NCBI RefSeq assembly: GCF_000735195.1
Contig: NZ_JPIM01000035.1
Span: 1 to 39,359, forward strand
DNA length: 39,359 nucleotides
Source: Chloroflexus sp. MS-G
GTDB lineage: Bacteria > Chloroflexota > Chloroflexia > Chloroflexales > Chloroflexaceae
Direction: 5' to 3'
Shown here: piece by piece, positions 16,873-25,057 of the stretch
Position numbering within the stretch: position 1 is the stretch's first letter
Layout: each line of letters begins with the position of its first letter
Program-made: the position numbers and the translations under genes
The notes under the pieces: generated by a model
The model's database searches: none
The model's input: the letters and a program-made list of their open reading frames with translations, nothing else
Told to the model about the DNA's origin: nothing

Positions 16873-16899
16873 GACAAGATGCTTGTTTCCGTGTACTAT
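16871..16899 (+). promoter_or_regulatory. Promoter of dctQM
   Basis: A perfect TTGACA (16871-16876), a 17-base spacer and TACTAT (16894-16899) form a near-consensus housekeeping promoter. Transcription would start near 16906, giving a leader of about 130 bases and ruling out the TTG at 16899 as a start for dctQ. Confidence 0.75.
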
Positions 16900-17039
16900 T
16901 GAACCATAAAGAGTTAAACATTCCCAAAGTATGTTGTACTGATCATCTCCTTTTCGACAGTTCACAGCGATTTCGTGTCGAATCGCTAGGTTCGTTTGTT
17001 GTGTTCGTAAAGGCTATTACAAGGGAAGGAAGGATTGAC

Positions 17040-17600
17040 GTGCAAGCATTGTTGCGACTGTCACGTATTATCGATACCTTCACCGAATGGGTTGGGCGGA
17101 TTGCCTATATCCTGGTCCCAGTTGTTGTTGGTGTGGGGGTTTGGAATGTGGCAAACCGCTATGTTGGTCGGGCAATTGGTCGGACACTGGGGTCCAACTT
17201 TTACATCGAGGCACAATGGTACATTTTTTCGCTGATCTTTCTGTTGGGCGCAGCGTATGCTCTCAAGCATAATGAGCATGTGCGGGTTGATGTATTCTAC
17301 AGTAACTATCCACCAAAGCGTAAAGCGTTGGTAAATTTGATCGGTACCCTCTTCTTTTTAATTCCCTTTTGTATCTTACTTATCTATTTTGGCCTGCCGT
17401 ATGTTGAACAATCATGGCGTATTCGCGAGAATTCGCCTGATCCAGGTGGTCTGCCACGCTATATTATCAAGACCTTTCTGATAATCAGCCCGGTGCTCCT
17501 GATCATTCAGGGTATTTCAGAAGCAATTAAATACTTCGCTGCCTTCCGCGGCGTTCTCGATCCATCAAATATTGAAGAAGAGCACGAGACAAAATTGTAA
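17040..17600 (+). CDS. TRAP transporter small permease (DctQ-type)
   Basis: 186 aa from GTG 17040, preceded by GGAAGGAAGG; the upstream TTG 16899 lies in the promoter. DctQ proteins form the small membrane subunit of TRAP carriers, driven by ion gradients. Four hydrophobic helices are visible: about 17-38 (IAYILVPVVVGVGVWNVANRY), 58-76 (YIFSLIFLLGAAYALKH), 98-122 (LIGTLFFLIPFCILLIYFGLPYV) and 146-166. The NEHVRVDVFY segment after helix 2 is a family hallmark. The large permease starts 14 bases downstream. The binding protein is encoded convergently at 19403-20611. Confidence 0.88.
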   Translation: MQALLRLSRIIDTFTEWVGRIAYILVPVVVGVGVWNVANRYVGRAIGRTLGSNFYIEAQWYIFSLIFLLGAAYALKHNEHVRVDVFYSNYPPKRKALVNLIGTLFFLIPFCILLIYFGLPYVEQSWRIRENSPDPGGLPRYIIKTFLIISPVLLIIQGISEAIKYFAAFRGVLDPSNIEEEHETKL

Positions 17601-17614
17601 TATCTGGAGGATCC

Positions 17615-18949
17615 ATGTACGATTGGCTCGGTCCCACAATGTTCCTCGGGGCGCTGGTCATTCTTGGTATCGGCTACCCGGTCGCGTTTTCGTTGGGTGC
17701 AACAGCGATTGTATTCGGAATCATCGGTGTCTCGCTTGGTATTTTTGACCCGATTATTATTCGGGCAATGCCATCACGTATCTTTAACGTGATGTCGAAT
17801 TACACACTTCTCGCCATCCCGTACTTTATCTTCCTCGGCTCGATGCTCGAAAAGTCGGGGCTGGCAGAAGATTTGCTTGACACAATGGGTATTCTCTTTG
17901 GGCCAATTCGCGGCGGCCTGGCAATTGCCGTGGTGGTAGTCGGAGCGTTGTTAGCCGCAACTACTGGTGTGGTGGCAGCGACGGTAGTGGCAATGGGATT
18001 GATCTCGCTGCCGATTATGTTGCGCTACGGCTACAACAAGGAATTGGCCTGTGGCGTGATCTGTGCCGCTGGTACGCTCGGGCAAATTATCCCGCCCTCA
18101 GTGGTGCTGGTTGTACTCGGTGACCAGATTGGTGTGTCGGTAGGACGCTTGTTCCTCGGTTCGCTAATACCTGGATTGTTGCTGTCAGCAGCGCTCGCCT
18201 TCTACTGCTGGGTGGTCGCTTTGCTCAAGCCTGAGATGGCCCCGGCGCTACCGTTATCCGCCCGTTCGATAAGTGGCGCGGCGTTGGCAAAGCGTGTATT
18301 TCAGGTGATGATTCCACCGTTGTTGTTAATTGTCGCAGTTCTCGGATCGATCTTCTTCGGGATTTCAACAGCGACTGAAGCTGGTGCAGTAGGCGCCCTC
18401 GGTGCAACTTTGCTGGCGGCAGCAAACAGGCGCTTGACCTGGAAGAATTTCATTGCTGTGTGTGATGCGACAATGCGCGCCACCACAATGGTTATTTTCA
18501 TCCTGATCGGCTCAACCGCCTTTGCACTGGTTTTCCGAGCGTTAAGTGGCGATAAGTTCGTGTTCGATCTCATGGCGAATTTACCTGGTGGTGCCTGGGG
18601 TTTTCTTATTGTCAGTATGCTCATTGTGTTTTTTCTCGGTTTCTTTATCGATTTCTTCGAGATTTGCTTTATCGTCATTCCGCTTTTCGTACCAGTGGCA
18701 AAGGCACTCGGCTTCGATCTGATCTGGTTTGGCGTGCTGCTCGGCGCGAACTTGCAGACCTCGTTCCTTACCCCACCGTTCGGATTTGCTCTCTTCTATT
18801 TGCGTGGGGTGGCCCCAGCGGGGGTAACAACCGCTGATATTTACCGCGGCGTGGTGCCGTTTATCGCTATTCAGCTTGCAATCGTAATCATTCTGATCTT
18901 CTTCCCGCAACTGGCGCTGTGGTTACCAGCAGTGTCGTTTGGGCAGTGA
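17615..18949 (+). CDS. TRAP transporter large permease (DctM-type)
   Basis: 444 aa starting at ATG 17615 behind TGGAGGA. DctM is the transport subunit of TRAP carriers and belongs to the IT superfamily. About twelve hydrophobic helices run throughout. Family features include YFIFLGSMLEKSGLAEDLLD, the GATTGVVAATVVAMGLISLPIMLRYGY-type segment, GTLGQIIPPSVVLVVLGDQIGVSVGRLFLGSLIPG, ATEAGAVGALGA and LTPPFGFALFYLRGVAP. It is translated from the same message as dctQ. The substrate is set by the binding protein, which resembles 2-oxoacid binders. Confidence 0.93.
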   Translation: MYDWLGPTMFLGALVILGIGYPVAFSLGATAIVFGIIGVSLGIFDPIIIRAMPSRIFNVMSNYTLLAIPYFIFLGSMLEKSGLAEDLLDTMGILFGPIRGGLAIAVVVVGALLAATTGVVAATVVAMGLISLPIMLRYGYNKELACGVICAAGTLGQIIPPSVVLVVLGDQIGVSVGRLFLGSLIPGLLLSAALAFYCWVVALLKPEMAPALPLSARSISGAALAKRVFQVMIPPLLLIVAVLGSIFFGISTATEAGAVGALGATLLAAANRRLTWKNFIAVCDATMRATTMVIFILIGSTAFALVFRALSGDKFVFDLMANLPGGAWGFLIVSMLIVFFLGFFIDFFEICFIVIPLFVPVAKALGFDLIWFGVLLGANLQTSFLTPPFGFALFYLRGVAPAGVTTADIYRGVVPFIAIQLAIVIILIFFPQLALWLPAVSFGQ

Positions 18950-19402
18950 TCATATCTTGCTGAAGACGGGTCATCATATTCGCTGACTGATTCGCTTCAA
19001 AACAGGATACGCCGACGCACATCTATACACCCGCTCACCGTGATCGCTATTCTAGTGCAGGCGTCTAGCCCGCGTTCTACAGTGAGCGGGTAATAATCCA
19101 TCGTTCGCTTACATTCGCATACCATCTCGGACGGGTTGGGAACCTGAACCCTTCTTACCTGTCTTCACTTTGGAATACGAATCGGCAGACTTCTCCACCC
19201 TCAAACACGAGAATTATTGTTCAGACACGTGCTTTACGCTCTCTGACGGTGTAGCGTTACACACGGGGCTGATTCGTCTGCCATTGTGTATGTGTGCTTT
19301 CTCGCGGGTGGATTGTATGGAACAACCATCTTGATACCAGCAGGGGCACGGTATGCCGTGCCCCTGCCGTAATTGGTTGAAGTGCAGAAAAAGACGGAGA
19401 AA
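18950..19402. other. Gap between convergent dctM and dctP with inverted repeats
   Basis: No gene is supported. It holds a long-range inverted repeat (ACCCGCTCAC 19029-19038 with GTGAGCGGGT 19082-19091), which encloses a GC palindrome-like piece at 19058-19074, and a perfect 12-bp palindrome at 19340-19367. Confidence 0.6.
19340..19367. repeat. Perfect 12-bp palindrome, possible bidirectional terminator
   Basis: GCAGGGGCACGG (19340-19351) and CCGTGCCCCTGC (19356-19367) pair around TATG. It lies between convergent dctM and dctP, so it could end both transcripts, but no T run follows on either strand. It may equally be a dispersed GC-rich repeat. Confidence 0.6.
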
Positions 19403-20611
19403 CTAAATCGGGTTATTCTTGACGAAGAGATTAAACGGTAACTCGTTGGTCTGGTGCCAGCGCTGAATCTTCTGGCGGAACGAGTTCCAGCCGGGGAAGA
19501 TCTCTTTGAATGCTGCTGACTTCGCTTCACTTTCGGCGAACAGCTCGAAGGCCGCTTTCTGCGCTGCGTTCATAATCTCATCGCTATAGACACGCAACTT
19601 CTTACCCTTCGCCAGAATGCGCTCCAGTGCATCGTTGTTGAGTGCGTCGTACTTAGCGAGCATGTTCATATTTGCTTCCCAACAAGCGACGCGGAGGAAG
19701 TTCTGATACTCTTTCGGCAGCTTATTCCAGGCATCGAGATTGAATACAGCGTGGAGACTGGGCCCTGGCTCCCACCAACCCGGTGCATAGTAGAACTCTG
19801 CTGCATCGGGGAGGCCAAGTTTCTCATCGTCGTAAGCACCGACCCACTCTGCCGCATCGATGGCACCGGTTGACAGGGCCTGGAAGATTTCCCCACCGGG
19901 TAGGGTTTGGGTTACCACGCCGAGCTTTCCGAGTACCTGCGCACCTAAACCGGGGATGCGCATCTTGAGACCCTGCAGGTCGGCCACGGTGTTGATCTCG
20001 CGGCGGAACCAGCCACCCATTTGGGTACCGGTATTACCAGCAGCGAAAGAGATAACGTTGAAGTTCTCACCGAGCTTGTTAATCGCCTGTTCACCACCAC
20101 CATGATAGAGCCAGGCATTTTGCTGTTGCGCAGTGAGACCAAACGGCAGCGATGTGGCGAAGGCCCACGCTGGATCAAGACCTACGTAATAGTACAGTGC
20201 AGTGTGTCCTGATTCAACTGTCCCCTGCTGTACGTTTTGCAGCACTTCAAGGCCAGGGAAAAGTTCGCCGGCGGGGAAGGTCGTGATTTTGAACATACCG
20301 TTCGATAGCTCTGCTACCCGCTCGGCTACCGTTACTGCACCACCATAGATGGTATCGAGTGCGATGGGCCAGCTCGTTCCCATCCGCCATTCGATGGCCG
20401 GCATTGACGAACCTTGAGCAGGGGCCTGAGCTGTGGGGGCAGCGGCAGTGGGTTGCTCACCGCCTGCGGCTGTAGGCGCTGGTGGTGAGGTAGGGGGGGC
20501 CGCCGTTGGCGGATTGGTAACCGCCGGTGGTTGACCACAAGCAGCCAGTGTCAATCCAAGACCGCCAAGAACGCCTGCTGCGGCGCCACGAAGAAACTCT
20601 CGTCGTTTCAT
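19403..20611 (-). CDS. TRAP substrate-binding lipoprotein (DctP-type, TakP-like)
   Basis: 402 aa from ATG 20611 behind CAGGAG; an upstream in-frame start lacks support. The N-terminus has a twin-arginine motif (RREFLRG) and a lipobox LAAC with Cys25, so the protein is probably exported by Tat and lipid-anchored. A Pro/Thr/Ala linker to about residue 70 follows. The binding domain has [39 protein letters not shown], and [18 protein letters not shown] with [14 protein letters not shown]. The last two resemble TakP, the 2-oxoacid-binding TRAP protein of Rhodobacter, so pyruvate-like 2-oxoacids are the best guess. It is encoded convergently to its likely partners dctQM. Confidence 0.88.
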   Translation of the reverse strand: MKRREFLRGAAAGVLGGLGLTLAACGQPPAVTNPPTAAPPTSPPAPTAAGGEQPTAAAPTAQAPAQGSSMPAIEWRMGTSWPIALDTIYGGAVTVAERVAELSNGMFKITTFPAGELFPGLEVLQNVQQGTVESGHTALYYYVGLDPAWAFATSLPFGLTAQQQNAWLYHGGGEQAINKLGENFNVISFAAGNTGTQMGGWFRREINTVADLQGLKMRIPGLGAQVLGKLGVVTQTLPGGEIFQALSTGAIDAAEWVGAYDDEKLGLPDAAEFYYAPGWWEPGPSLHAVFNLDAWNKLPKEYQNFLRVACWEANMNMLAKYDALNNDALERILAKGKKLRVYSDEIMNAAQKAAFELFAESEAKSAAFKEIFPGWNSFRQKIQRWHQTNELPFNLFVKNNPI

Positions 20612-20744
20612 GCTGTGCTCCTGGGCAATCTGAGAATAAGAACTCGGTATCCTAATTATACATGATATGGCGAAATTGTGCAAATGGTGGTGTTATTGTT
20701 CGTGCAATAGTTGTTGATTCAGTTGTTTCTTGACAAAAGGATGT

Positions 20745-21650
20745 TTACAAGAAGACTAATACTAATGCGAGTGAAATAATGCTAACGAGATTCGAGAACA
20801 GGACTGTAGCTGTAACAAATTCGGGAAGTAGTTCATTTTCCATTGCAATAATGCTGACCAATACCGCCGTTGGCATGCTGGCCTGTAGAATACCTACATT
20901 ACGTTCCAGTGGCGGCAGATCGAACCAGCTCACGGTGCTGAAGGCCAATACCGGCCCACTGATCAGGCGGATTGCGCTGGCGATCAGCAGATCGGTATTG
21001 ATGCGTGGAATGCCGGCTGCCGCCAGTTGTGCACCTAACACGATGAGCATCGTCGGAATAAGTGCACCAGAAAGTAGTTCGAGCGGGCGCATAACGACCG
21101 GTGGTAGATTGATTTCAAGCCAGTTGAACAAGAGTGCTGGCGGAAGGGCCAGTAACGCAGGGGTGCGAAAAACTTGAATGGCCATACTCAGACTGAAGCC
21201 ACGGCTGAAATTGGCCGCACCCACACAGACAATGAAAGCCAGGACGAGATTGGCCAAAAAGTAGACTGTAGCTACCCCAAGAGCGGCTGGCCCTTCGGCG
21301 AACTGAATGATAGGCAGGCCGAAGTTGCCGACGTTGCCGAAGGCAGCGATCATAACGTAGGCAGCAGTCATTTTGGCGCTGCGTTTGAAAAGCCTGGCAA
21401 TCAGAAAGGCGATAATAATTGAGCCGAGATAGACGACGGTGATGAATCCGATCATACGTCCTGCCAGCCCGACTTCGATCCGGGTTTGACTAAGAACGTA
21501 AAAGACAAACGCTGGGGTCAGAATGAAATAGGCGAACCGTGAGAGAGTGCGGGCTTCGAGTTGCAGACGAGGGCCGGTGATGTAACCGATCAGCACGAGC
21601 AGGAACACCGGTGCAAGGACATTCAGGAAGATGCCGGGGAGTTGGTTCAT
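20745..21650 (-). CDS. AEC-family permease
   Basis: 301 aa. The auxin efflux carrier (AEC) family includes bacterial malate, malonate and other organic-acid transporters. About ten hydrophobic helices are present in the two five-helix halves expected: the first begins IFLNVLAPVFLLVLIGYITG and contains AAFGNVGNFGLPIIQFAEGPAALGVATVYFLANLV, with the family's conserved N-x-G-N-x-GLP element. The second half has LIPTMLIVLGAQLA and LQASMPTAVLVSIIAMENELLPEFVTATVLFSNLVSI. It sits 130 bases upstream of dctP in the same direction, but with no sign of a shared transcript. The substrate is unknown; an organic acid would fit the neighbourhood. Confidence 0.87.
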   Translation of the reverse strand: MNQLPGIFLNVLAPVFLLVLIGYITGPRLQLEARTLSRFAYFILTPAFVFYVLSQTRIEVGLAGRMIGFITVVYLGSIIIAFLIARLFKRSAKMTAAYVMIAAFGNVGNFGLPIIQFAEGPAALGVATVYFLANLVLAFIVCVGAANFSRGFSLSMAIQVFRTPALLALPPALLFNWLEINLPPVVMRPLELLSGALIPTMLIVLGAQLAAAGIPRINTDLLIASAIRLISGPVLAFSTVSWFDLPPLERNVGILQASMPTAVLVSIIAMENELLPEFVTATVLFSNLVSIISLALVLVFL

Positions 21651-22634
21651 AGCAGTGTAGTTTCTTCAAACAGCCTTGAAAGAGGCATAAGGATCCACGA
21701 GCAATGTGTTTTCGCTAAGAGCTTGCTTCAAACCGGTACCATGTGAAGAGTGGACAGGACTTGTGGCGTTACTGCGATACCGAATCTACTAAGCCATCAT
21801 GCACCTCTTTGTAGAATAACAACAGTGAGTAACAGATGGTAACAAAAGAGTGTTTTAGATACGTTCTAAGAGTCGATCCGATATCTCCTGTTCCGAGCGA
21901 TGAGGATCAGCAGGTCATTCTCGGTCAGATCGATGTGCCATCCGAAAGCGTCGTTTCTCCCTGAGTTGCGACGACGTTCGGTATCTCCGGCTCTATAACC
22001 ATCGTCGTGGAAAACTTGTCGGGTCGAGACGATGCCTTTCCTCATACATCGTATTGTTTCTATCGCTGAGATTCATCCGTCGTGTGGTGATAATAGATGA
22101 TCCGGACAAGCTCTAAGAATGTTGGTCGACCCATAAGCAGATGTGGTGGATAAGTACTCATTACGTATTGGATCCCCTTACAGGACCGGTTTCAAACATG
22201 TTTCCGTATACGATGTTATATAATAACGTAAGTTGCGTTAGTCGCTGAAACATTCGATATGAGTAAGCTGAGCTGAGATACAGCATATCGTATATTTCTT
22301 CCAGCAATACTCTTTCCGGTTAGAGTTTTGCAGTGTTCTCAGCTTCAGATCACCTTTGATGCCAGACAATACAAACCAGTGTTGTGCTACGGATTGCTAT
22401 CACGTACCCGCTTACGGTAACCTCACCTACGTGATCTAGCTAGGTGCGCAGGCCAGCAGCCTGCGTAGGGTAGCGTTCCCACCCCTGTAACTTCCTCTCT
22501 TCGTGTGGAAGCGGCAGAAACCGCGCTGCGTAACAATTCTCCTTGCTCTCCTATGTAGCAGCTCAGCGGAGTGGCAACTTCTGTTGCGCAGCCACTGCAA
22601 GTGGTAAAAACTCCTGATCGTCTGCGCTCATCGC
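21651..22634. other. Long gene-free stretch
   Basis: Apart from a palindrome at 22445-22467, nothing is seen in roughly a kilobase. No open frame has family resemblance, and no tRNA-like cloverleaf or terminator was found. It may be decayed sequence, a long regulatory region or hold an unrecognised RNA. Confidence 0.55.
22445..22467. repeat. Short GC-rich palindrome (interspersed type)
   Basis: CGCAGGC (22447-22453) and GCCTGCG (22459-22465) pair around CAGCA, with weaker pairs extending outward, followed by TAGGG. It resembles the element at 1966-1986. Confidence 0.55.
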
Positions 22635-22663
22635 TTGCCCGTCATGCATGGCTGTGCTACAAT
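22635..22663 (+). promoter_or_regulatory. Candidate promoter of the response regulator
   Basis: TTGCCC (22635-22640), a 17-base spacer and TACAAT (22658-22663), with an upstream TGC making an extended -10. The start point would be near 22670, about 70 bases ahead of the gene. Confidence 0.5.
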
Positions 22664-22739
22664 ACGACTAGCTTTGCCAACGTATAACCGGTATTTCTGA
22701 TAAAGAACAAGTTTTGCGGCTGCTTAAGGAGCTTCTCGT

Positions 22740-23135
22740 ATGTCCGACGTTTCCGGTCGCAATCCGGCAATCATTCTGGTGGAGGATGAGCCTGATATTC
22801 TTATCATTTTGCATCGTTTGATGCGAGACCTAACCGGTGGCTACGATATTATTACTGTTCACAGTGGTGCTGATGCGCTGGCTCAAATTGCGCTGCGGCG
22901 TGTACCTCTCGTTATCACAGACTATAATATGCCAGGCATGAATGGCTTACAGCTTGCCGCGGCAATTAAAGAGACCTCCCCTGATACGTGCGTGGTCATG
23001 ATTACTGCCTATGCCACGCCTGAGCTTGAAAAGCGCGCTCGTGAGCAACGAATCGATTACTACCTTGCCAAGCCTTTTCCCCTTGACCGCCTTGAACATA
23101 TTGTGCGCGACGTCTTACGTGCGCCCATCAGCTAA
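22740..23135 (+). CDS. Single-domain response regulator
   Basis: 131 aa, one receiver domain and no output domain, like CheY or Spo0F. The acidic pair Glu15-Asp16 (LVEDEPD), phospho-acceptor Asp61 (VITDYNMPGMNG), switch Thr89 (VVMITAYA) and Lys111 (LAKPF) are all present, so phosphorylation should be possible. Start ATG 22740 follows TTAAGGAG. No histidine kinase gene adjoins it, so it is an orphan and its partner cannot be named. It probably acts through protein contacts. Confidence 0.9.
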   Translation: MSDVSGRNPAIILVEDEPDILIILHRLMRDLTGGYDIITVHSGADALAQIALRRVPLVITDYNMPGMNGLQLAAAIKETSPDTCVVMITAYATPELEKRAREQRIDYYLAKPFPLDRLEHIVRDVLRAPIS

Positions 23136-23227
23136 ACATCAGATCATTGTCATTCTCCTGACGCATGCTCTCCGCTAGGATACTAACGCATGGTACTCTT
23201 TCGTTGCAGCTTCACGGGAGGTATGCG

Positions 23228-23380
23228 ATGTACGATCTAATGTCGTTTCTGCCATCGTTCGTGTTGTTTGGGATGATCGTGTTGACTCTCATCCTGTTGC
23301 CGTTGCTTGATGATGATCGCCCCGCCGCGCATGAACAGCAACAGACCGATCAGATCCGTTTGCCACGACGGCCACAGTGA
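23228..23380 (+). CDS. 50-aa single-helix membrane protein
   Basis: ATG 23228 follows GGGAGGT at good spacing. The product MYDLMSF... has one hydrophobic helix (about 7-27, FLPSFVLFGMIVLTLILLPLL) then an acidic DDD and a polar, Gln- and Arg-rich tail. Its last 31 bases overlap the 3' end of the nucleotidyltransferase gene on the other strand. The ribosome site is the main support; no family is recognised. Confidence 0.5.
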   Translation: MYDLMSFLPSFVLFGMIVLTLILLPLLDDDRPAAHEQQQTDQIRLPRRPQ

Positions 23381-24846
23381 TCTGGATCGTCTGTCTCGGT
23401 CGTCGGGATTTGCATTGTACGGGCGAGTGCTAAAGCCTCTTCAGCGTTGTGTATTTCCCCTGCCAGTTGTGCTTCGCGAATCAGCCGTAACAGGCGACCA
23501 ACTTCCGGCCCCGGTTTAATCCCTAAAGCGTCCATTAACATATCGCCCCGAATAAGTGGTGGCGGTGGTGGGGTCGGTGTGTTCCAGTAGTGCTCTAGCA
23601 TTGTTTCCATCCATCTAAGATGTTCGTTCCATGCTGCTGGATCGAGCCACGGGCCGCGTGTTGCCAGATGATCGGCCAGTTCGTGGAGCAGAATATCAGG
23701 ACCGGCATCTTCAGTATCGCGGAAAAAGCGGGCAATGCCCCTTTCGGTCAGTTGCCCGCCACCACGCATCTGGCCTGGACGCATATGTTCGCGTACAATC
23801 TGTACCAGGTATTGGGTGTCGGACCGACTCAGCCGTAGGCGTTGGCCAATAGTTGCAGCTACCTCTGCCCCTATCCCCTGATGTCCATAGAAAGTTACTG
23901 TGCCATCCGCATGGTTCACTTTGGTTTGCGGTTTGGCATTGTCGTGCAAAAGGGCTGCCAGCTTGAGTAGTGCTGCGCGGCGGACGTTGCCGCGTCGCTG
24001 CTGTAAAAGTTCACGATAGCGATCGGCAAACGGCAGGTTACGGCTCAGATTAGGATGGGTTTGTACTGCAATGGGTGGTTCGCCATTGTCGATCAGCCAG
24101 TCAAGGGCTGCAACCGTTTCCAGGACATGATCGAGGACGGGTAAGAAATGGATGCGTGGCTGTTCACAGGTGCGTGCCGCTTCTAATTCGGGGAAGATGA
24201 TGGTTAGTGCACCAACCTGATCGAGGAGGCGCAGGCCGGCAGCCGCTGCCAGACCGTCGCAGAGTTTGAGCAGTTCATCCCGGATTCGTTCAATTGCTAC
24301 GTTGGGTAAGAATGGTGCAGCGCTGCGCGCCGCAGTGATCAGTTCAGGGGTTGGCATGAGCTGGTAATTGGCCCGAAAACGACCGGCACGCACAACCCGC
24401 AGTGGATCATCGAGCAGACTGGTAGCGGAGCATGGATGGAGCCGTTTGGCGGCAAGATCGGCCTGACCACCGAGCGGGTCGATCAGCTCACGCCAGTCGC
24501 CGGTTATAGCAGCCGCGAGCGGTAGCGCTAGCGCATTAACGGTAAAATCGCGTAAGTGGAGATCGGCCACAATATCAGCGGCCCGCAGTGTCGCACAGTC
24601 GATGGTCATCCCGTCGGCAAAGACGACCCGACCGGTGTCACGTTCGCGGTCGAGGGCGACGAACGTACCGTTGCCGGCATGCGCGAGCGCCTGCGCAAGC
24701 GCTAGCCCACTCCCATCGATGGCGAGGTCGAGGTCAGCCGGGGTACGACCGGTAAGCAGCTCGCGCACAGCTCCCCCTACCAACCAGACCGCTCGATCTG
24801 TGCAGGCGGCAATCAGTGAAAGTAGGTTGTTTATTGTTTGCAGCAT
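23350..24846 (-). CDS. tRNA nucleotidyltransferase/poly(A) polymerase family with HD domain
   Basis: 498 aa. The N-terminal domain has the class II nucleotidyltransferase signature WLVGGAVRELLTGRTPADLDLA with Gly24-Gly25 and the metal-binding pair Asp38/Asp40. RDFTVNALALPL (99-110) and DDPLRVVRAGRFRANY (146-161) follow, the typical CCA-adding motifs. An HD metal-dependent phosphohydrolase domain follows (AALLHDNAKP, His301-Asp302). This fits CCA-adding enzymes that mature or repair tRNA 3' ends; an A-adding-only or poly(A) role cannot be excluded by eye. It starts at ATG 24846 with no strong ribosome site and overlaps the 23228 gene tail to tail. Confidence 0.87.
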   Translation of the reverse strand: MLQTINNLLSLIAACTDRAVWLVGGAVRELLTGRTPADLDLAIDGSGLALAQALAHAGNGTFVALDRERDTGRVVFADGMTIDCATLRAADIVADLHLRDFTVNALALPLAAAITGDWRELIDPLGGQADLAAKRLHPCSATSLLDDPLRVVRAGRFRANYQLMPTPELITAARSAAPFLPNVAIERIRDELLKLCDGLAAAAGLRLLDQVGALTIIFPELEAARTCEQPRIHFLPVLDHVLETVAALDWLIDNGEPPIAVQTHPNLSRNLPFADRYRELLQQRRGNVRRAALLKLAALLHDNAKPQTKVNHADGTVTFYGHQGIGAEVAATIGQRLRLSRSDTQYLVQIVREHMRPGQMRGGGQLTERGIARFFRDTEDAGPDILLHELADHLATRGPWLDPAAWNEHLRWMETMLEHYWNTPTPPPPPLIRGDMLMDALGIKPGPEVGRLLRLIREAQLAGEIHNAEEALALARTMQIPTTETDDPDHCGRRGKRI

Positions 24847-25057
24847 CGTATCAGGTGATGACGAATCGTATCATCAGCGGTTCCGCTTCATCCTAAATCT
24901 TTTCAGATAGCAACGAAAAGCAGGCTATTAGCAGTGATCCAGCACCTGCACCTTCTCTTAGTTCTTCCTCTTCCGCTTCTAAGCGACGTGTACGACCTGC
25001 CTGCACTTATACCATTACCATAACATGAATAGCTGACGTGCATCCGCAACTATACGC

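Noticed and set aside
16899..17039. Longer dctQ starting at TTG 16899
   Set aside because: The TTG overlaps the -10 box of a consensus promoter; GTG 17040 has the ribosome site and begins the family fold.
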